Source: Ichthyophis bannanicus
Taxonomy: Eukaryota; Chordata; Amphibia; Gymnophiona; Ichthyophiidae
Direction: 5' to 3'
Length of the DNA: 64,000 bases
NCBI GenBank assembly: GCA_033557465.1
Contig: CM066037.1
Location: forward strand, 512,856,686-512,920,685
Numbering within the stretch: the first letter of the stretch is position 1; each line of letters begins with the position of its first letter. The notes under the pieces are model-generated. The model saw only the letters and a program-made list of their open reading frames with translations, was not told the origin of the DNA and made no database searches. The position numbers and the translations under genes are program-made. Positions 42,261-54,732 of this stretch are shown piece after piece.

Positions 42261-44564
42261 AGCCTGCTATCTATTTACAAGGAGAAGGGAGGGTGAAAGT
42301 AAGGGGGCAGCTGCCAACCAACCTGGGGGAAGCTGCGCTCACCTGGTGGGGCAGCTACTCTCGTGATTCTTACTTTGCGGTGTAATTTGCTGTCGAGAGA
42401 ATAATCGGCATGGACTTTATTGATGACGAGTTACTACTTACCTTGTACGTTCTTTTTGTGGGGTTGGGGTTGGGGATGGGGATGGGGTGTCCAAGTGATG
42501 GAAAAGTATGGTAATTTTTAACCTTTCATGATGTCTGCGTGAACAGCCTGAACATCTATTTCAGGATATACCAGTATAATAGGTTGGTGGAGTGAGTCAT
42601 TGGAACGCAGCATTATGTTGTAAGATGTAATTCTGTACTTTTAATCTTCCTTGGTTTTTTTTTAGGAAGCAGTCTGTGCCTACAGCATTACTTAATTGCC
42701 AAAAAGGAAACTTTACCCAATACTGTAGAATTTATAACATAGACATAAATTGACATGCAAGACTGTTATAATTTTTTTGTAAGGGAAATGAGCCTTTCAA
42801 AGCTGATGTACACAGTTGAAAGCTTTCCTTCTGGGAAGCGAAAAGATGTCGCCTCCCCATTCTTTGTAAAGCAAAGATTGCTTAATAGTATGTTTTGGCA
42901 TTGCATGTTTTGGACCCGACCTTAGCTTGAGGGCAGTACTCTCCAGTTTAAATATTTTGAGCGTGATCTGTCTAGAGCTTTTCTCATACAGCAGAATAGA
43001 TTATAATGGACTGGTAAACATAGTTAAAATCGGTTTGTTTTAATCATATTTCATATCATGGGTGCATTTACCATTGCCAGGAACTTCAAAAAGAATTTGG
43101 AAATTTCTGTATGTCGGAATCCTGTCTGGTACTTTGAAAACGTGATCTTGCACAAATGAGACAGTGCCGTTCCATTTTCAAATTTGAGCTAGCTACCTGG
43201 TTGCAGTATACGGTTCACAACAAAATCTGATCACCAGATGATTTTCCTGTGGGGAATCTTTACATAAGGCCTGTTCCCCGATAATTTTTACATTCCCTAA
43301 CCTGAAGAAACTTTGGAAAAAGAAGCTAAAAACATTTCAGCTTATAACTTTTCAAAGTAGTTAAGCGCTTCAAGTTTCAGAACAAAGCGCTTTTCTGTTC
43401 TGTTTGAAATGAATGGCTTTTTTTTTCATTGTACAATTGGGTTCATACATAGAATATCAGTTTTCACATTTAAAAATGTGCATTTATAACAACATTTCGA
43501 AATTCTGCCATCCTCCCCACAGCTATTTACATTCTTTGTGCAGCTGCTTGTTTAATAAAATCTACATTTTGTTTGCTGGTTAAATGATCGCAATAAGCCA
43601 ATTCACCAAAAATGGCTAGTTTCTCAGCCTGTCAAATTGTCATTAGGTTTACAACAGCAAATCTGCTGCTCTTTAAAATATGCTAATTGGAATTCTACAG
43701 AACTGGAAATAAATGGCATGCTCATTAAGCTGATATAACGTTTGATTGGAAGCTATGAAAAAAACTTTGAAGGACGATTTTTTTCTTTTTACATAAGAGA
43801 TTTACTTGAGTGCACTTTTTGTCTTGGTAGCTTAGATCTAAGGATATTTAAGTAACACATATCCAGATAATGTCATCTTAATTTGTATGAAAATAAAGAT
43901 TAGCACAATAATACAAGATGGGCCAGTAAAAAGCTAGATTTCAGGAACTGACACTAATTTCTTAGGGTCCAAAAACACAATAAGCAGAACACATTCCCAG
44001 AACATAAAATTGATCCATAAAGTGAAGGGTAAGAAAGGGTTGGGAGGTGGATAAGGGCTAATCTAATAGGAGATGATAAAGAAGGCAGTAAGGGGTATTT
44101 ATGTCTGGTGCCTTAAAAAAAAAAGTCACTGTTCAGGTCTTTTAAGCGAGTGCCAGTGTTTGATCATTTGAATGTCAAATGTCTTCCTTTCCAGGATCGT
44201 TATGACTTTACCTTTTAGTGACTTGGCTGGTGGTATTCATGCAGTAAGTTGGTTCCAAAACATGTTCCCCCACAGATCTGTAGCCTTGTTCTCTGTGATG
44301 TTTAATTTAGTGTCTTTGTAAGTTCATTCTTGTATTTAATTTTTGACCTGTTTTGCAGATGTGGCAAACTAACTGACCTCGGAATTTCAGTGGGGGAAAA
44401 AGGGCCTATAGTTGTACTTAAGAAGAGACAAAACAGTTGAAAGCTGAAATTGATTCTAATTTGACCTGGATGCTTAGCTATGTGCTGCAGCCAGAAAGGC
44501 AGTGTTTGTATTGTAAATTCTGTACTGTACACGTCCTTATCTTTGCATGCAGAATTTGTGTTTG
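42261..44564 (+). other. Intron sequence without recognisable elements
   Basis: About 2.3 kb of AT-rich DNA directly after the first coding exon shows no LINE, SINE or coding similarity that I can detect. A short G/T repeat (ggggttgggg-type) lies at 42460-42490. Being free of the repeats that crowd the rest of the window, this part could hold conserved intronic regulatory sequence, but nothing in the sequence itself proves it. Confidence 0.5.
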
Positions 44565-44805
44565 TTTATGCAATTTTTTGATATACCGCCCAGGCTGAAG
44601 GGCATCAGAGCAGTTTACAATTGCTACAAACAGATACTGGATACATTCCCTCTTCCCCAAAGGGCTCATAATCCATGTGTACCTGAGGCAACAGAGGGTT
44701 AAGTGGCTGTGCCTATAGGACTATAAACCCCAGTCCCTCCAGCCTGAGATCGCTGTCCCCAGGTGAGAATTGAACCCCCAGCTCTCTGGCCTGAGGTACC
44801 TTGTC
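44565..44805 (-). repeat. SINE with L2-type tail, head partly lost
   Basis: On the minus strand a B-box-like ggttcaattct (about 44766-44777) is followed by ggactataaacc-type central sequence read in complement, ccacttaaccctctgttgcc and a tail ending gggcggtatatcaa near 44578. Central words agggttaagtggct and accccagtcc are shared with the full-length SINE at 25.5 kb (agggttaagtggcttgccc). The A box is not recognisable, so the head is truncated. Confidence 0.72.
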
Positions 44806-44879
44806 TTTTTAGTTAAATTATGTACTGCATATGTGAATGGTGATGCAGTTAGCTGGTCACTGTAATACTATTTCCTTAT

Positions 44880-46210
44880 TGCTGGACTGGTTGAGATGAG
44901 TGGGTTATGCTCCCCAGCCAGCTGATGGAGGCAGAATTGAGCAGCTTTCAGTGATGTCATCACTTGGTCTATTCTCTGGTGAAGCACTGAGAAAAGCTGG
45001 TATATATCTGTTTTCAGCAGGTGGCAAGGCATTTGGACTGGTGCAGCTGCTCAGAAAGACTTGTCTTCCCTGGCCCAGACCATGGTCCTGTGGCCTCTAT
45101 GATTGTGACTTGTAAGCTTAATGTTTTCTTTCCCCTATGGGAGTTGGTGGACTCCTGCCCTATGGGGCAGAAGTGGACTCCTAAAGTAGAGTCTGAGGAG
45201 GAAGGGGAGATTTTCCCTGATGGAAAGAGCAGTGATCCTTTTGTGATCTGCCTGTTTTGTAGAGAAGACCCTTGCAACTTTTTTTTTCAGAACCCTATTG
45301 CGGCTGTGCATGATGTAGAGCCTGCTCCTGTGAAAGCTTTTCAATTGGACCCTTCTCTGTAGGGTATCCAGCATCTTCTGGATTTTCCTCTTCCCAAACC
45401 CATTTGGCAGCTCGGTTTTTCCCAGTGAGAGGTGCTTCAGCTGGGCCTTAGAGGCCCTGTTTCAGCTGTACCCTCTGCCCCAGGGTGAGGACAATCATAA
45501 TGAATATGATTGAGAGAGATTTGTATGCACGGCCACCATTAAGTTTAAATCTCTCTTATTCATATTCATTGTTGTCCTGAAAGGCTGACAGCTAGGGGCG
45601 TCCCAGTGACTGGGTTGAGAACCCCTAAATGGACAGGATACCTCTGGACGTGCTGGATTGGATGATAGTCACCACAGATGCCACTCTGAAGAGCTGGGGA
45701 GCTTACTGTCAAATTGAGCTTGTCCAGAAACTCTGATCCCCTCAGAGGCTTTCTAGTCTAGCATCCGGTTGGAGACCAGAGCAATCCACTTTGCTCCGGA
45801 AAGCTTCCAGCCCCTCCTGGTGAGCAGAGTGGCACAGTAGCTGTGGCACTGTCCATCAACAAGTGAATCTCAGTGTGCCAGAGTGGCTCTTGATGTGGTA
45901 CAGCTGTGTGTTGAGAGAAGAGCGTGTTGTTTGCTCTGTTCACAGCCCACATGGAAGGCATCAGCAACATAAAGGTCGACTTCTTGATTTGGAATACTGT
46001 GGATACCAGTAAGTAGGAGTTAAGCCCTCAAGCATTCAGCCTCATAATGCAGAGGTAGGGCCTCCCGGTATTTGACTTAATGGCCACATTTCAGCTGCTT
46101 CCTCCACCATCCAGTTAGGAAATGTACTGGAGCGGTGAGAAGAGTAGGTGCCGCTCTGTGCAGGTTACACTTCCCATGCCTTTGTTTAGGGGTGTGCCCA
46201 CCGCTCTGTG
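44880..46210 (+). mobile_element. DIRS-like remnant, third lineage
   Basis: The start (gctggactggttgagatgag, then ttatgctccccagccagctg) resembles a terminal repeat and is partly shared with 21.77-21.98 kb. A gag-like frame 45021-45362 ends in an acidic segment, EEEGEIFPDGKSSDPFV. After a MITE insertion at 45486-45627 comes an RNase H-like piece, VTTDATLKSWGAYCQIEL (about 45667-45720), then many stops. A segment GLPVFDLMATFQ near 46048-46095 corresponds to the PLMDLFAS block of DIRS. RT and recombinase are not found. The order of parts supports DIRS, but the copy is badly decayed. Confidence 0.55.
45486..45627. mobile_element. Palindromic MITE (hAT-like) in the DIRS-like remnant
   Basis: The left part gaggacaatcataatgaata with tgagagagatttgta is mirrored by the right part aaatctctcttattcatatt with cattgttgtcctga. 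The right end continues aaaggctgacagc to actgggttgagaacccct, while the matching outer part of the left arm is missing. The end ggttgagaacccct read outward is aggggttctcaacc, like hAT MITE ends. Related to 24627-24762. Confidence 0.72.
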
Positions 46211-46249
46211 CGGATCACCCCTATTTGAGATATAAGAGTTAAGTTTATT

Positions 46250-48790
46250 TTGATTTTATCCTGTTGCTATAAAGGGATCCACTGTGTCTGTCCCATGCCA
46301 TTTTGAATTCTGTCACTGTATTTGCCCTCACCACTTCCATCGGGAGGGAATTCCAAGCATCCACCACCCTTTCAGTGAAAAGGTATTTCCTGACATTGCC
46401 TTTCAGTTTACCCCTTGCAGCTTCCTGTTATGCCCTCTAGTTTTACATCTTCTCCTTCTTTGAAAAAGGTTGGTTTGTTCATTAATACCCTTGTCCCACC
46501 TCTCCTGTAGCATATACATATTTAAGTCTTCAAGTCTCTTCTCATATGTCTTCTGGCTCAGGCTCCAAATCATTTTGGTCTCCTCCCTCTGAACCATTTC
46601 CAGACTTTTTATATACTTTGTGAGATATGGTCTCCAGAACTGAACACAATATGGTCTCCAGAACTGAACACAGTGACATTAGTATCTCCTCCTTTCTGCT
46701 GGTAATTCCTCTCTGTATGCAACCCAGCATCCTTCTGGCTTTGGCTGCCACCTTGTCACACTGTTTCGCCATCTTGAGATCCTCAGAAACAATCACTTTG
46801 AGGTCCTTCTCCTTGTCCGTGCACACCAACCTCTTGCCCCCCTATTGCGTACAATTCCCTTGGATTTCTGCATCCCAAGTGCATGACACTGCACTTCTTC
46901 ACATTAAATCTTAACTGCCAAGCATTAGACCATTCTTCTAGCTTTGGTAGATCATTCTTCATGTTATCCATTCCCTCAGGGGAGTACATTCTGTTGCAGA
47001 TTTTCATGTCATCTGTAAAGAGACAGACTTTTTCATTCAGACCTTCAGCAATATCACTCACAAATACATTGAACAGTACTGGTCCCAGGACTGATCCCTG
47101 GGGCATGCCACTAATCACCTTCCTTTCATCTGAGTGAGTTCCGTTTTACCATCTCTTTCTGTTGTCTGTCAGTCAACCAATTTCTGATCCAGTTCACCAC
47201 CTTGGGACTCATCCCCAGGCTGTTCAGTTTTATTAATATGCCTCCTATGAGGAATAATATCAAAGGCTTTGCTGAAATCTAAGTAGATCACATCCATTGT
47301 ATGCCCTTTGATCTAGTTCTCCGGTCATCCAGTCAAAGAACGCAATCAGATTTGTTTGGCATGTTTGTTCTTTGGTAAAACCATGTTGCCTTGGATTATG
47401 AAGCCTATTGGTTTTGAGTAAGTACACTATTCTCTCTTTCAGGAGCACCTCTGTGACGTTTCCTGCCACTGAGGTAAGGCTTACTGGCCTGTAGTTTGTC
47501 ACTTTTTCCTTATTACCACTTTTGTGAAGAGGTACCACATCAGCCCTTCTCCAGTCCTGTGGGACTTCTCCAGTCTCCATGGATCTATTAAAAACATCTT
47601 TAAAGGCCCTGCCAGAACCTCTCTGAGCTCTTTCAGTATCCTGGGATATATCCCATCCGGTCCCATGGCTTTTGTCCACTTTCAGTTTTGCAAGCTGTTC
47701 TAACACATCATCTTCTGTGAATGATGTAGCATCCTCCATTCTCATTTATATATTTGTCAATCATAGGTGGTCCTCCTCCAGGATTTTTTGAGTAAAAATA
47801 GAACAGAAGTATTTGTTTAGCATTTTTGCTTCTTCAGTGTCACTTTCCATGAATCAGTTCTTTGCACTTTTGAATCTGGCTATTCCACCTCTGATATTCC
47901 ACTTCTCCCGAATATATCTGAAAAAGGTTTTGTCACCACACTTCAGATTTTAGCCATCTTTTGTTCTGCATCTGCTTTGGCTATCATTATTTCTCTCTTT
48001 GTCTCTTAACTTTATGCTGTATTCTTTTCTATGTTCCTCTGTTTGCAAACTTTTGAATTTTGTGAAAGCTGTGTTTTTTGCCTTTATTTGTGCAGTTACT
48101 TCTTTGGAGAACCATATAGGTTTCCTTTTCCTCTTGTTTTTATTTACTTTACTTAACGTATGTATCGGTTGACCCTTTTTATTGCTTCCTTTAGTTTAGC
48201 CCACTGCAATTACACTTCCCTTACCTCCTACCACCCTGCCAACTTCTCCTTCAGACACTTGGCCATTTTACTGAAGTCAGCGCTTTTGAAGTCTAGGACT
48301 TTGAGCTTGCTGTGATTGGACTCTGCCTTGGCTTTTATCTCAAACCACACTGTGTGGTGATCACTGCTGCTCATTTGAGCACCCACCCAGACATTCAACA
48401 CGCTGACCCCATTGGTGAGTACTAAGTGCAGGATAGAACTTTCTCTGGTCGGGTCCATCACCACTTGTCTAAGCAGTGCATCTTAGAAGGCATTCACAAT
48501 TTGTTTACTTCTTTCCAGATTTGCAGAAGGAATACTCCAGTGCACATTGGGTAGATTAAAGTTGCCCAATATGATCACTTCCCCCTTCATGCCTACCTTT
48601 TGTAATATCAATAATAGTCTCTATCCATTTCTTCGATTTGAGTTGGAGGCCTGTAGACTACACAAGTATTGGATAATAGTGCCATCTCCTTTTTCCAACA
48701 TAATCCACAGCGCTGCTTCTTTTCCCCCATGTCCCCTGCATTTCAGCAGCTTTAATATTGCTCTTAGAAATGAAAAAATCACCAACTATG
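46250..48790 (-). mobile_element. CR1-B LINE, older copy in the intron
   Basis: A 2.5-kb minus-strand CR1-B relic runs from the endonuclease end to the C-terminal domain. Frames are 48464-48228 (VMDPTRESSILHLVLTNGVS, SSDHHTVWFEI), 47745-47260 (linker and RT start: NYRPVSLTSVAGNVTEVLLK, HGFTKEQTCQTNLIAFFDWM), 47118-46783 (PQGSVLGPVLFNVFVSDIAE, the catalytic box as CLFTDDMKICN, RFNVKKCSVMHLGCRNPREL) and 46829-46403 (C-terminal). It follows the copy at 29-31.9 kb closely but has more breaks and no canonical 3' end. Endonuclease sequence continues in decayed form to about 48790. Confidence 0.85.
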
Positions 48791-49529
48791 CATAAGTCGC
48801 AAAATGTTTTATATAATTTGTCGGGCATGCCATCAGGAGAAGAGTAGTTTGCTCAATCTAGAAAGCTGGTCATGTCCATTTTAATCAAATACTTGGTTCA
48901 AACCCATTAAAATGAAAAACGCTTACCTTTTAAAAGTAAACAAGATGTGAATGATCTGAAGAATAAAGCCACTGCACGACGTGCACATTTCGGGTCCACA
49001 AGAGACCCTGTTTCAAGTGCATACAAAAGCGTCCTCAAAATCCTCCATGTACTCTCACAAACTGCCATGAAACGCCAAAAGGAACCAAAGCCGTTTTGAG
49101 AAAGTAGGCTTTGTATGATTGGCCGATGTAACAGCTGTCATGAGGAGAACCACCAATGAAAAGGGAGACATCCCCACATGATACGGGGATTCCCTTATCC
49201 ATTGGATAGGAATTAGAAAAGACTCTGCCAATCGATCATCTCATCCATATTCTTCTGCATGTAGTCAGCTGGAAAAATGCTTCTAAACTGGCAGAATTAC
49301 TTGATCTGCAAGTTTTAATGCTGAGTTATAACAAAACAGGAATCCATCTTGTTTAATTCAGTCTTTGGTTCAGTGCAGGTCCCATGGTTCAGGCTTTGGT
49401 TCAGAACAGGCCCCATCTTGTAACAGGAAGCCATGCTAGTGGTTCAGGCATTAGTTTCTGAACAGGTACCACCAGCCCTACAGCACCAGGTTTGAGCCAT
49501 GTATTAAAGTTGATTATGTGATGCAGCCT
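48791..49529. other. Intron stretch without a recognisable element
   Basis: No gene or known repeat family seen. The piece gcacatttcgggtccacaag and the following purine-rich text are unique in the window. Two similar phrases occur at 49369-49387 and 49390-49408 (ggttcagtgcagg and ggttcaggc near catcttg), a small internal duplication. Confidence 0.45.
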
Positions 49530-50800
49530 TTCTGCCCCCTATTATAACATATATACATAGTAAATATATACAAATTGTATCATATGTCACGTATGGTTGT
49601 ATACTTTATATAAGCTTCAGACACGTGGATATATGTTGTTTGAATTGTAGTAGTTAACCTGCGTCTCTTTGTGTCGTCTGACCAGTCTCTGATCCTTGGT
49701 TGTAATGTAAAGAGAATAAATGGGTTTTCAGTTTTTTTCTAAATTCCTTTATGTCTGATAGTGAGCGAATGTTGTCAGGAAGGTTGTTCCAGAGGATAGG
49801 AGCTGAGTGTGAGAATGCTCTCATGTTGGTTTGTTTTTTTGCTTTTGTGTAGTCTTTTGGTACTGCTATAGTGTTAGTGTTTCTACTTCTTTGTGATCTT
49901 TTATCTATTTCTATCTTGATGAGTGTATTGAGTATAGTTGGCGCTAAGTTATTTATTAGTTTAAATGTTGTAAGTAATATCTTATATTTTATTCTGCTGT
50001 GGATAGGTAGCCAATGGAGTTCGGCTAATGTCGGTGTGATATGTTCAATTGAGCTTATATTCATTATTATCCTTGCTGCAATGTTCTGAGTTAGTTGTAA
50101 TTTTTTAATATTTTGCTTTGTGATGCCATTAAGGATTAAATTTGCAAAATCAAAGTGTGGGGTGATGATGGCTTGTATTATGGTTATGAAGTCTTGTAAG
50201 TGGATTAATGGTCTTAGTTGTTTCAAGGTCTTAAGTTTGTAGTGTATGTTTTTTGTTAGATATTTTATGTGAGAATCCATGTTAAGTTTATTGTCAAGTA
50301 TCACACCCAGGTATTTTATTTCCTTTTTTATGTTGATCTCATGGTTATCAAGTGTGATGGTGCTTGGGGGGGTGTATGTTTGGTTTTTAGTAATATATAG
50401 AACGTCAGTTTTTGAGAAGTTAATGTGTAAGTTCTGTTCATTGAGCCATATTGTTAGTTCTTTAAAGCACTCTGTTATCTGTTGTAGTGGAGGGTGTGGG
50501 ATTTTAAATGGTAGGTAGAACATTATATCGTCAGCGTAAATATGATAATGAACGTTATGACGTTTAAAGATGTTGCTGACTGGTTGTAGGTAAATGTTAA
50601 ACAAAAGTGCTGATAGTGCAGATCCCTGTGGGAGGCCTTGTGTTTGGTTGAATGTGTTAGATGTCTGGTTAAGAATTCTTACTGTTTGGGTTCTGTTTGA
50701 TAGGTAGGATTTGAACCAGTTATGGACAGTTGATGTGATTCCTATTTGTTGAAGTCTGTTAAGCATTTCATGAGAAATGTAAGTTATTTAGTGATTCATC
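49530..50800 (-). mobile_element. Second L2-type LINE, 5'-truncated
   Basis: A minus-strand L2-clade element distinct from the one at 3.2 and 62 kb. Its RT frame is intact over 370 codons. The 3' UTR is short and lies in the AT-rich region near 49530-49640. The 5' truncation is at about 50770-50800, inside the RT. No AAAT-type tail with the L2 hairpin is evident at its 3' side, so its 3' end differs from that of the other L2 family. Confidence 0.82.
49654..50766 (-). CDS. L2-type reverse transcriptase, C-terminal 370 residues, open
   Basis: The frame covers RT from the segment after motif 3 to the stop. It holds QGLPQGSALSALLFNIYLQP, the catalytic YHIYADDIMFYLP, NLHINFSKTDVLYITK, KEIKYLGVILDNKLNMDSHI and LHWLPIHSRIKYKILLTTFK, and ends with WNNLPDNIRSL and a C-terminal tail. 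No stop or frameshift is visible. The first Met is simply the first in the truncated copy, not a true start. Part of the RT and the whole endonuclease are missing, so the copy cannot retrotranspose. The uninterrupted frame suggests recent insertion. Confidence 0.85.
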   Translation of the reverse strand: MLNRLQQIGITSTVHNWFKSYLSNRTQTVRILNQTSNTFNQTQGLPQGSALSALLFNIYLQPVSNIFKRHNVHYHIYADDIMFYLPFKIPHPPLQQITECFKELTIWLNEQNLHINFSKTDVLYITKNQTYTPPSTITLDNHEINIKKEIKYLGVILDNKLNMDSHIKYLTKNIHYKLKTLKQLRPLIHLQDFITIIQAIITPHFDFANLILNGITKQNIKKLQLTQNIAARIIMNISSIEHITPTLAELHWLPIHSRIKYKILLTTFKLINNLAPTILNTLIKIEIDKRSQRSRNTNTIAVPKDYTKAKKQTNMRAFSHSAPILWNNLPDNIRSLSDIKEFRKKLKTHLFSLHYNQGSETGQTTQRDAG

Positions 50801-51239
50801 AAGATCAGTCATTTTCACACAGACTTTATTGGTGCAGAATTTCATCATCTGTTAGTGTTGCATACAGTGAGAATGCAAATCTCTGTTGCTTACCCATAAT
50901 CGGCCAGCAGAATGCACGACGGTTAAAATAGCACTATTCATTGAAACCAAGTTGCATCATTTGTCTTGCAGGAGGCTTTGGCCAAAAAACCCCTTAAAAC
51001 TCAACACTCTCCAACTGAACCATGAAAATATATGCACTTTATGAAAATGCATTCATATTCTAGAGATAGCCACTAATGCTGAGAGTAGGAGGCTTTTCTA
51101 TAATAGTATAGCCCCTCTGTTGTTAAAATGACATATTCAGTGCACTGCGTTTTGCCAAAACCAGTGGTACTTTCTCAAACTTGGACACATTGGGATAGTT
51201 GTATAAGCCTTTTTAAGATCTCAGGCAGTTCAGCTAGTT
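50801..51239. other. Intron gap
   Basis: No gene or element recognised. Confidence 0.5.
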
Positions 51240-52480
51240 TCCCTTTTTAAGTAGGGAAGAATAGTGGAAAGAGTTAAACCCTAAGATCTAATATGGGGTA
51301 CAAACCTCTTTTGGAGCAGAAAGGTTTTTTCATATATAAATCCTGATGCATTTCCTGCACGGAAACAGGCTCTATTGCATTGGATTGCCTGAGGAGATAG
51401 ACTTCTTTTGGAGCAAATGGGTACGGGTTCAAGGCATCTGCGACCACGTCAAGATTGACCAGGTAGGTGAGACTACAATTTGAATGGTGACCTGCTTTTA
51501 TGACATTGAGAACACAGAAGTTTGTTGTGATCTTTCCCGCAGAAAAAAGTATACTTAACTCCTTACAGGTAAGTAGGATGTGTCTTCTGGGAGGATGTTG
51601 GCTGTGTCTGTTGGTGATATTGAAATGATAAGATTGCTTCATTTGCACAGGCATGGCTTGCTTTGTTTGCCCTCTTTTTCACGGATGCAATTTAGTGAAA
51701 GTGGGACACTGAGTCAGCCTGTCAAAGGAACAAAGGCTCTTCTGTGATAGTACAAACTTTTACAGTATGGGAATGTGCTCATTTGTCTAGAAAACAGGTG
51801 GCAGTAGCTGAGAGGTGACATAGCCAAGAGGTATTGTAAAGTGGAACAGTGGTCCTTGATGATATCTTTGTTCTCTTTGTCGCCAATCAGGGAATTTCTA
51901 GTATAGGGGCACGTTTGTTAGCCTCAGATGAATGTCTTCTCAGAGGCCAGACTCGTGCAGCAAAGTGAAACGTCTGGCAGTAATGGTGGAAGCTGAAATT
52001 CTAAACAACATATTGAATATATCATTCACTAAGCATATAAAATGGGTTCCGCATTCATCTGTCTTGGCCAAGATAACAGCCAGTTCAGACTGACCGTGAA
52101 GATAGACTGGGTGAGAAGCCCTGCGCCTTCTGGAAAATACTGTGTATATAAAGTTGATGAGTTCCAATGCAGGTAGAGAGCATCACACCATAAAACACTC
52201 TTGGCCAAGTAATGCAAGAGCCTGGGGTTTTTTACCAGGTAGCATGCTCAAACACCATACTTTTTCTTAGTTTCTTTATGATTGACTCAACCATTGTAGA
52301 ATAATAAGACAGCTGGACTTTGTTGGGACCTTGTGCTGGTAGAACTTTATATGTTACATCACTCTTTTTTTTTGAAACAGGCTAAATGGTAAATGGCAGC
52401 ATTAAGTTCTAGCTCTTGTAGGAGGCCATGGATCGGTATAGCTGCAGTGGCTTTTGGGGCCTTCAGTTTGCAAACACCTG
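51240..52480 (-). pseudogene. DIRS gag/RT remnant
   Basis: Two pieces on the minus strand fit DIRS order. At 52167-51940 a gag C-terminal segment reads LVNDIFNMLFRISASTITAR followed by RFTLLHESGL; compare SFESVSRTSAITI and RRAWLQASDL in the gag at 57.7 kb. At 51654-51274 an RT start region reads EVYLLRQSNAIEPVSVQEMH and, after a decayed GFYSRYFLVP-like stretch, LYPILDLRV, corresponding to LRPILDLR of DIRS RT. Catalytic motifs are lost. The similarity is weak but two neighbouring blocks agree in order and spacing. Confidence 0.55.
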
Positions 52481-54379
52481 CAAACTAATCAAAAGTCCAC
52501 TGTTTGAATTCTTTGTCATGCTAGATTTGATCACATAACTCCATTTCTTTTTCAACAGCACTGGCTCCCCAGGCTTTTACCATATTCACTTTAACCTTAG
52601 CTGAAAGCATTATACACAGATAGCCCTAAATACTTCGGTTTCCCTCATAACTCTTTGCTCTGTTCACGGAAATTCTTCACATACCTTTCAGTTTCACTTG
52701 AGAAACTGGTGAGATATCTGCCCCTCCTCTGCCTTCGTTTTTAATCTCCTAGTATTTGTAAATCACTAATCCTTCACCTCCAGTTTGAACTATCTTACGA
52801 AGTCCTCAAAGCTGGCTTGAAAAAATACCTGTTGGGCATTTAGAGCTGACTCGGGAGCAGTTTGTCTGCAGTTTCTTTAAGCTTTCTTAAGCACACTCTA
52901 GTTTTAAAATGTGACAGTTTTTAAAAAGCTTAAAAATAATCTTTTCTGTTCTGTCTTTATACTTCCTATACAAAATTGTAATTTTTCTTTTTTTCCTATT
53001 CAATTTTATTGCTATGTGTGCATTAGTAAATTACAGGATTCATAAGAAAATGTATGTGTGTTTTGTTTTGCAAGTTCTGTAATTGCCAAAATTGGTAGCT
53101 AAATTACTTCCAGAACTAAAACAATTTGCTCCATGTTTGAAAAAAACATTCATCAAAGCCAAAGAAGAAAGTGCTTGCAACATTTATCAAATCAATTGCA
53201 AAATTAATATCTAATCAACTTTTTATAAGGTCTTAAACGTATTTAAGCATGTTCATGTTCTACAGCAGCTGAACGTGCTCGTGATGCGGCTCATGTTGTA
53301 TTTACTGTGGGTGGAAAATAGTTGGTGCTATAAAGAGATTTCTAAACAAACAGTTATTTTTTGGCAGTTTGACATCTGGACTTTATACCTGCACTTCAGT
53401 TTTTGCAGTTGTCTTGTTTACATTGAGGCGTTTGCTGTTTGTCATTTGGCGTGAAAAAGGACTTGTGCGTATGGTTGCGTTCTCCCCAGAAAGGTTTGCC
53501 AGCCGGGTGGTATGAAGGAGTAGCTGGGTGGGCTGCAGTATAAGCCAGTCGGCAGCAGACAACATAACTAGTAGTCTTTATGGAAGTTCCATATACGATG
53601 CCTTTGTCACTGTTTCAGATTCATTTAAGTGTCTAATTCATTCATATTATATTTACCTATACTGTGATGGTTTTAAAGTATTAGTTATGAAACCACTTAA
53701 ATAATTTTTTCGTTCCTTCTCATTATTTTGCCATGTCAATTCATCAGCTTAAGTTAGCTGGGTGGTCAGTAAAATCAGCTGGATGTTCACCCATTCAGAA
53801 GATCCTGGAGAGAGCATTGTGGTGGTTCAGTTCACTTGCGCTATATTTTTGGATTATTGAAATGGTATTGATCAGAAACCAAAGCATGTTGCTATGAAGG
53901 CAGACCTCTTGCTTCTGGGTTTGGAGGGGATAGACATCCTCCCCCTCCCCCTCCCCCCCCCCCAAAAAAAAACCCCTTTCATGCCTTTCACTAATTTAAT
54001 AGATACTTTATTTCTGTGTCAATATTTTGCATTTTGAAAAGGAGGCCTTATTCACAATTGCCCTACAGCAGCTGAAGAGCAGATTTCAGCAGCAGCGGTG
54101 CTGAAAATGTGTGGCAGCTATGTTGAACCTTGAGGTGCACATTTTCTTGTATTGCTTGCGTGTCCAGATAATTTGTCTTGGTTCTTTTCTTGCCAGAAAG
54201 GTATCCTGGTTATTTATAATTGAAAGGAGGAGGGGGCATCTCGGAGAAGAGGGAGATGGAGAAGATATCTCAGGAATGAGAGGGATCACGGAGGGGAGAC
54301 CATCAGGGAGAAGAGGCAATGTAAGAGATGCAAAGAAAGCTGAGACCCTAGACGAGGAAGGGAATGATCCTGGTTTAGA
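52481..54379. other. Intron stretch without a recognisable element
   Basis: Nearly 1.9 kb of AT-rich sequence with no family resemblance I can support. A C-run followed by an A-run is at 53940-53970. Confidence 0.5.
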
Positions 54380-54732
54380 GGGAAGAGCATGATAAATCCA
54401 TTTAACTCTTCCTCTTCATCGCTTTCCTTGCTTTCTCGAGCACCCTGGCCACATTTCCTTCCTTTTCCCTCACATCCCTTTCGATTCTTCCCCGTACCCT
54501 CCGTAGTTGATCCAAGCTTATCCCCTCCAAGAAATGACCCAATCTAGAAATGCCCTCACACTGCAGTGTAGATAGATTATGTATATAGTTAACCCAGTTA
54601 TCCAAGTTTGTACTCCTGTTCAATGTAAAACCTGACAGTTTGTCGTAATGGTCGTTTTGTTATGATGTAAACCGCGCTGATTCTAAATAGCGCGGTATAT
54701 AAGAAACTGTAATAAATAAATAAATAAATAAA
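54380..54732 (+). repeat. L2-type 3' end with hairpin and AAAT tail
   Basis: The 3' end reads gatgtaaaccgcgctgattc, then taaatagcgcggtatataag and ends in five or more AAAT units at 54706-54732. The blocks ccgcgct and agcgcgg pair perfectly. The 300 bp upstream have a C/T-rich stretch and no recognisable RT codons, so this is either a very short L2 copy or a SINE without an obvious tRNA head. Confidence 0.7.

Noticed and set aside
41488..42261. Long minus-strand open frame opposite the PAWR exon
   Set aside because: A shadow of GC-rich coding sequence with no family resemblance.
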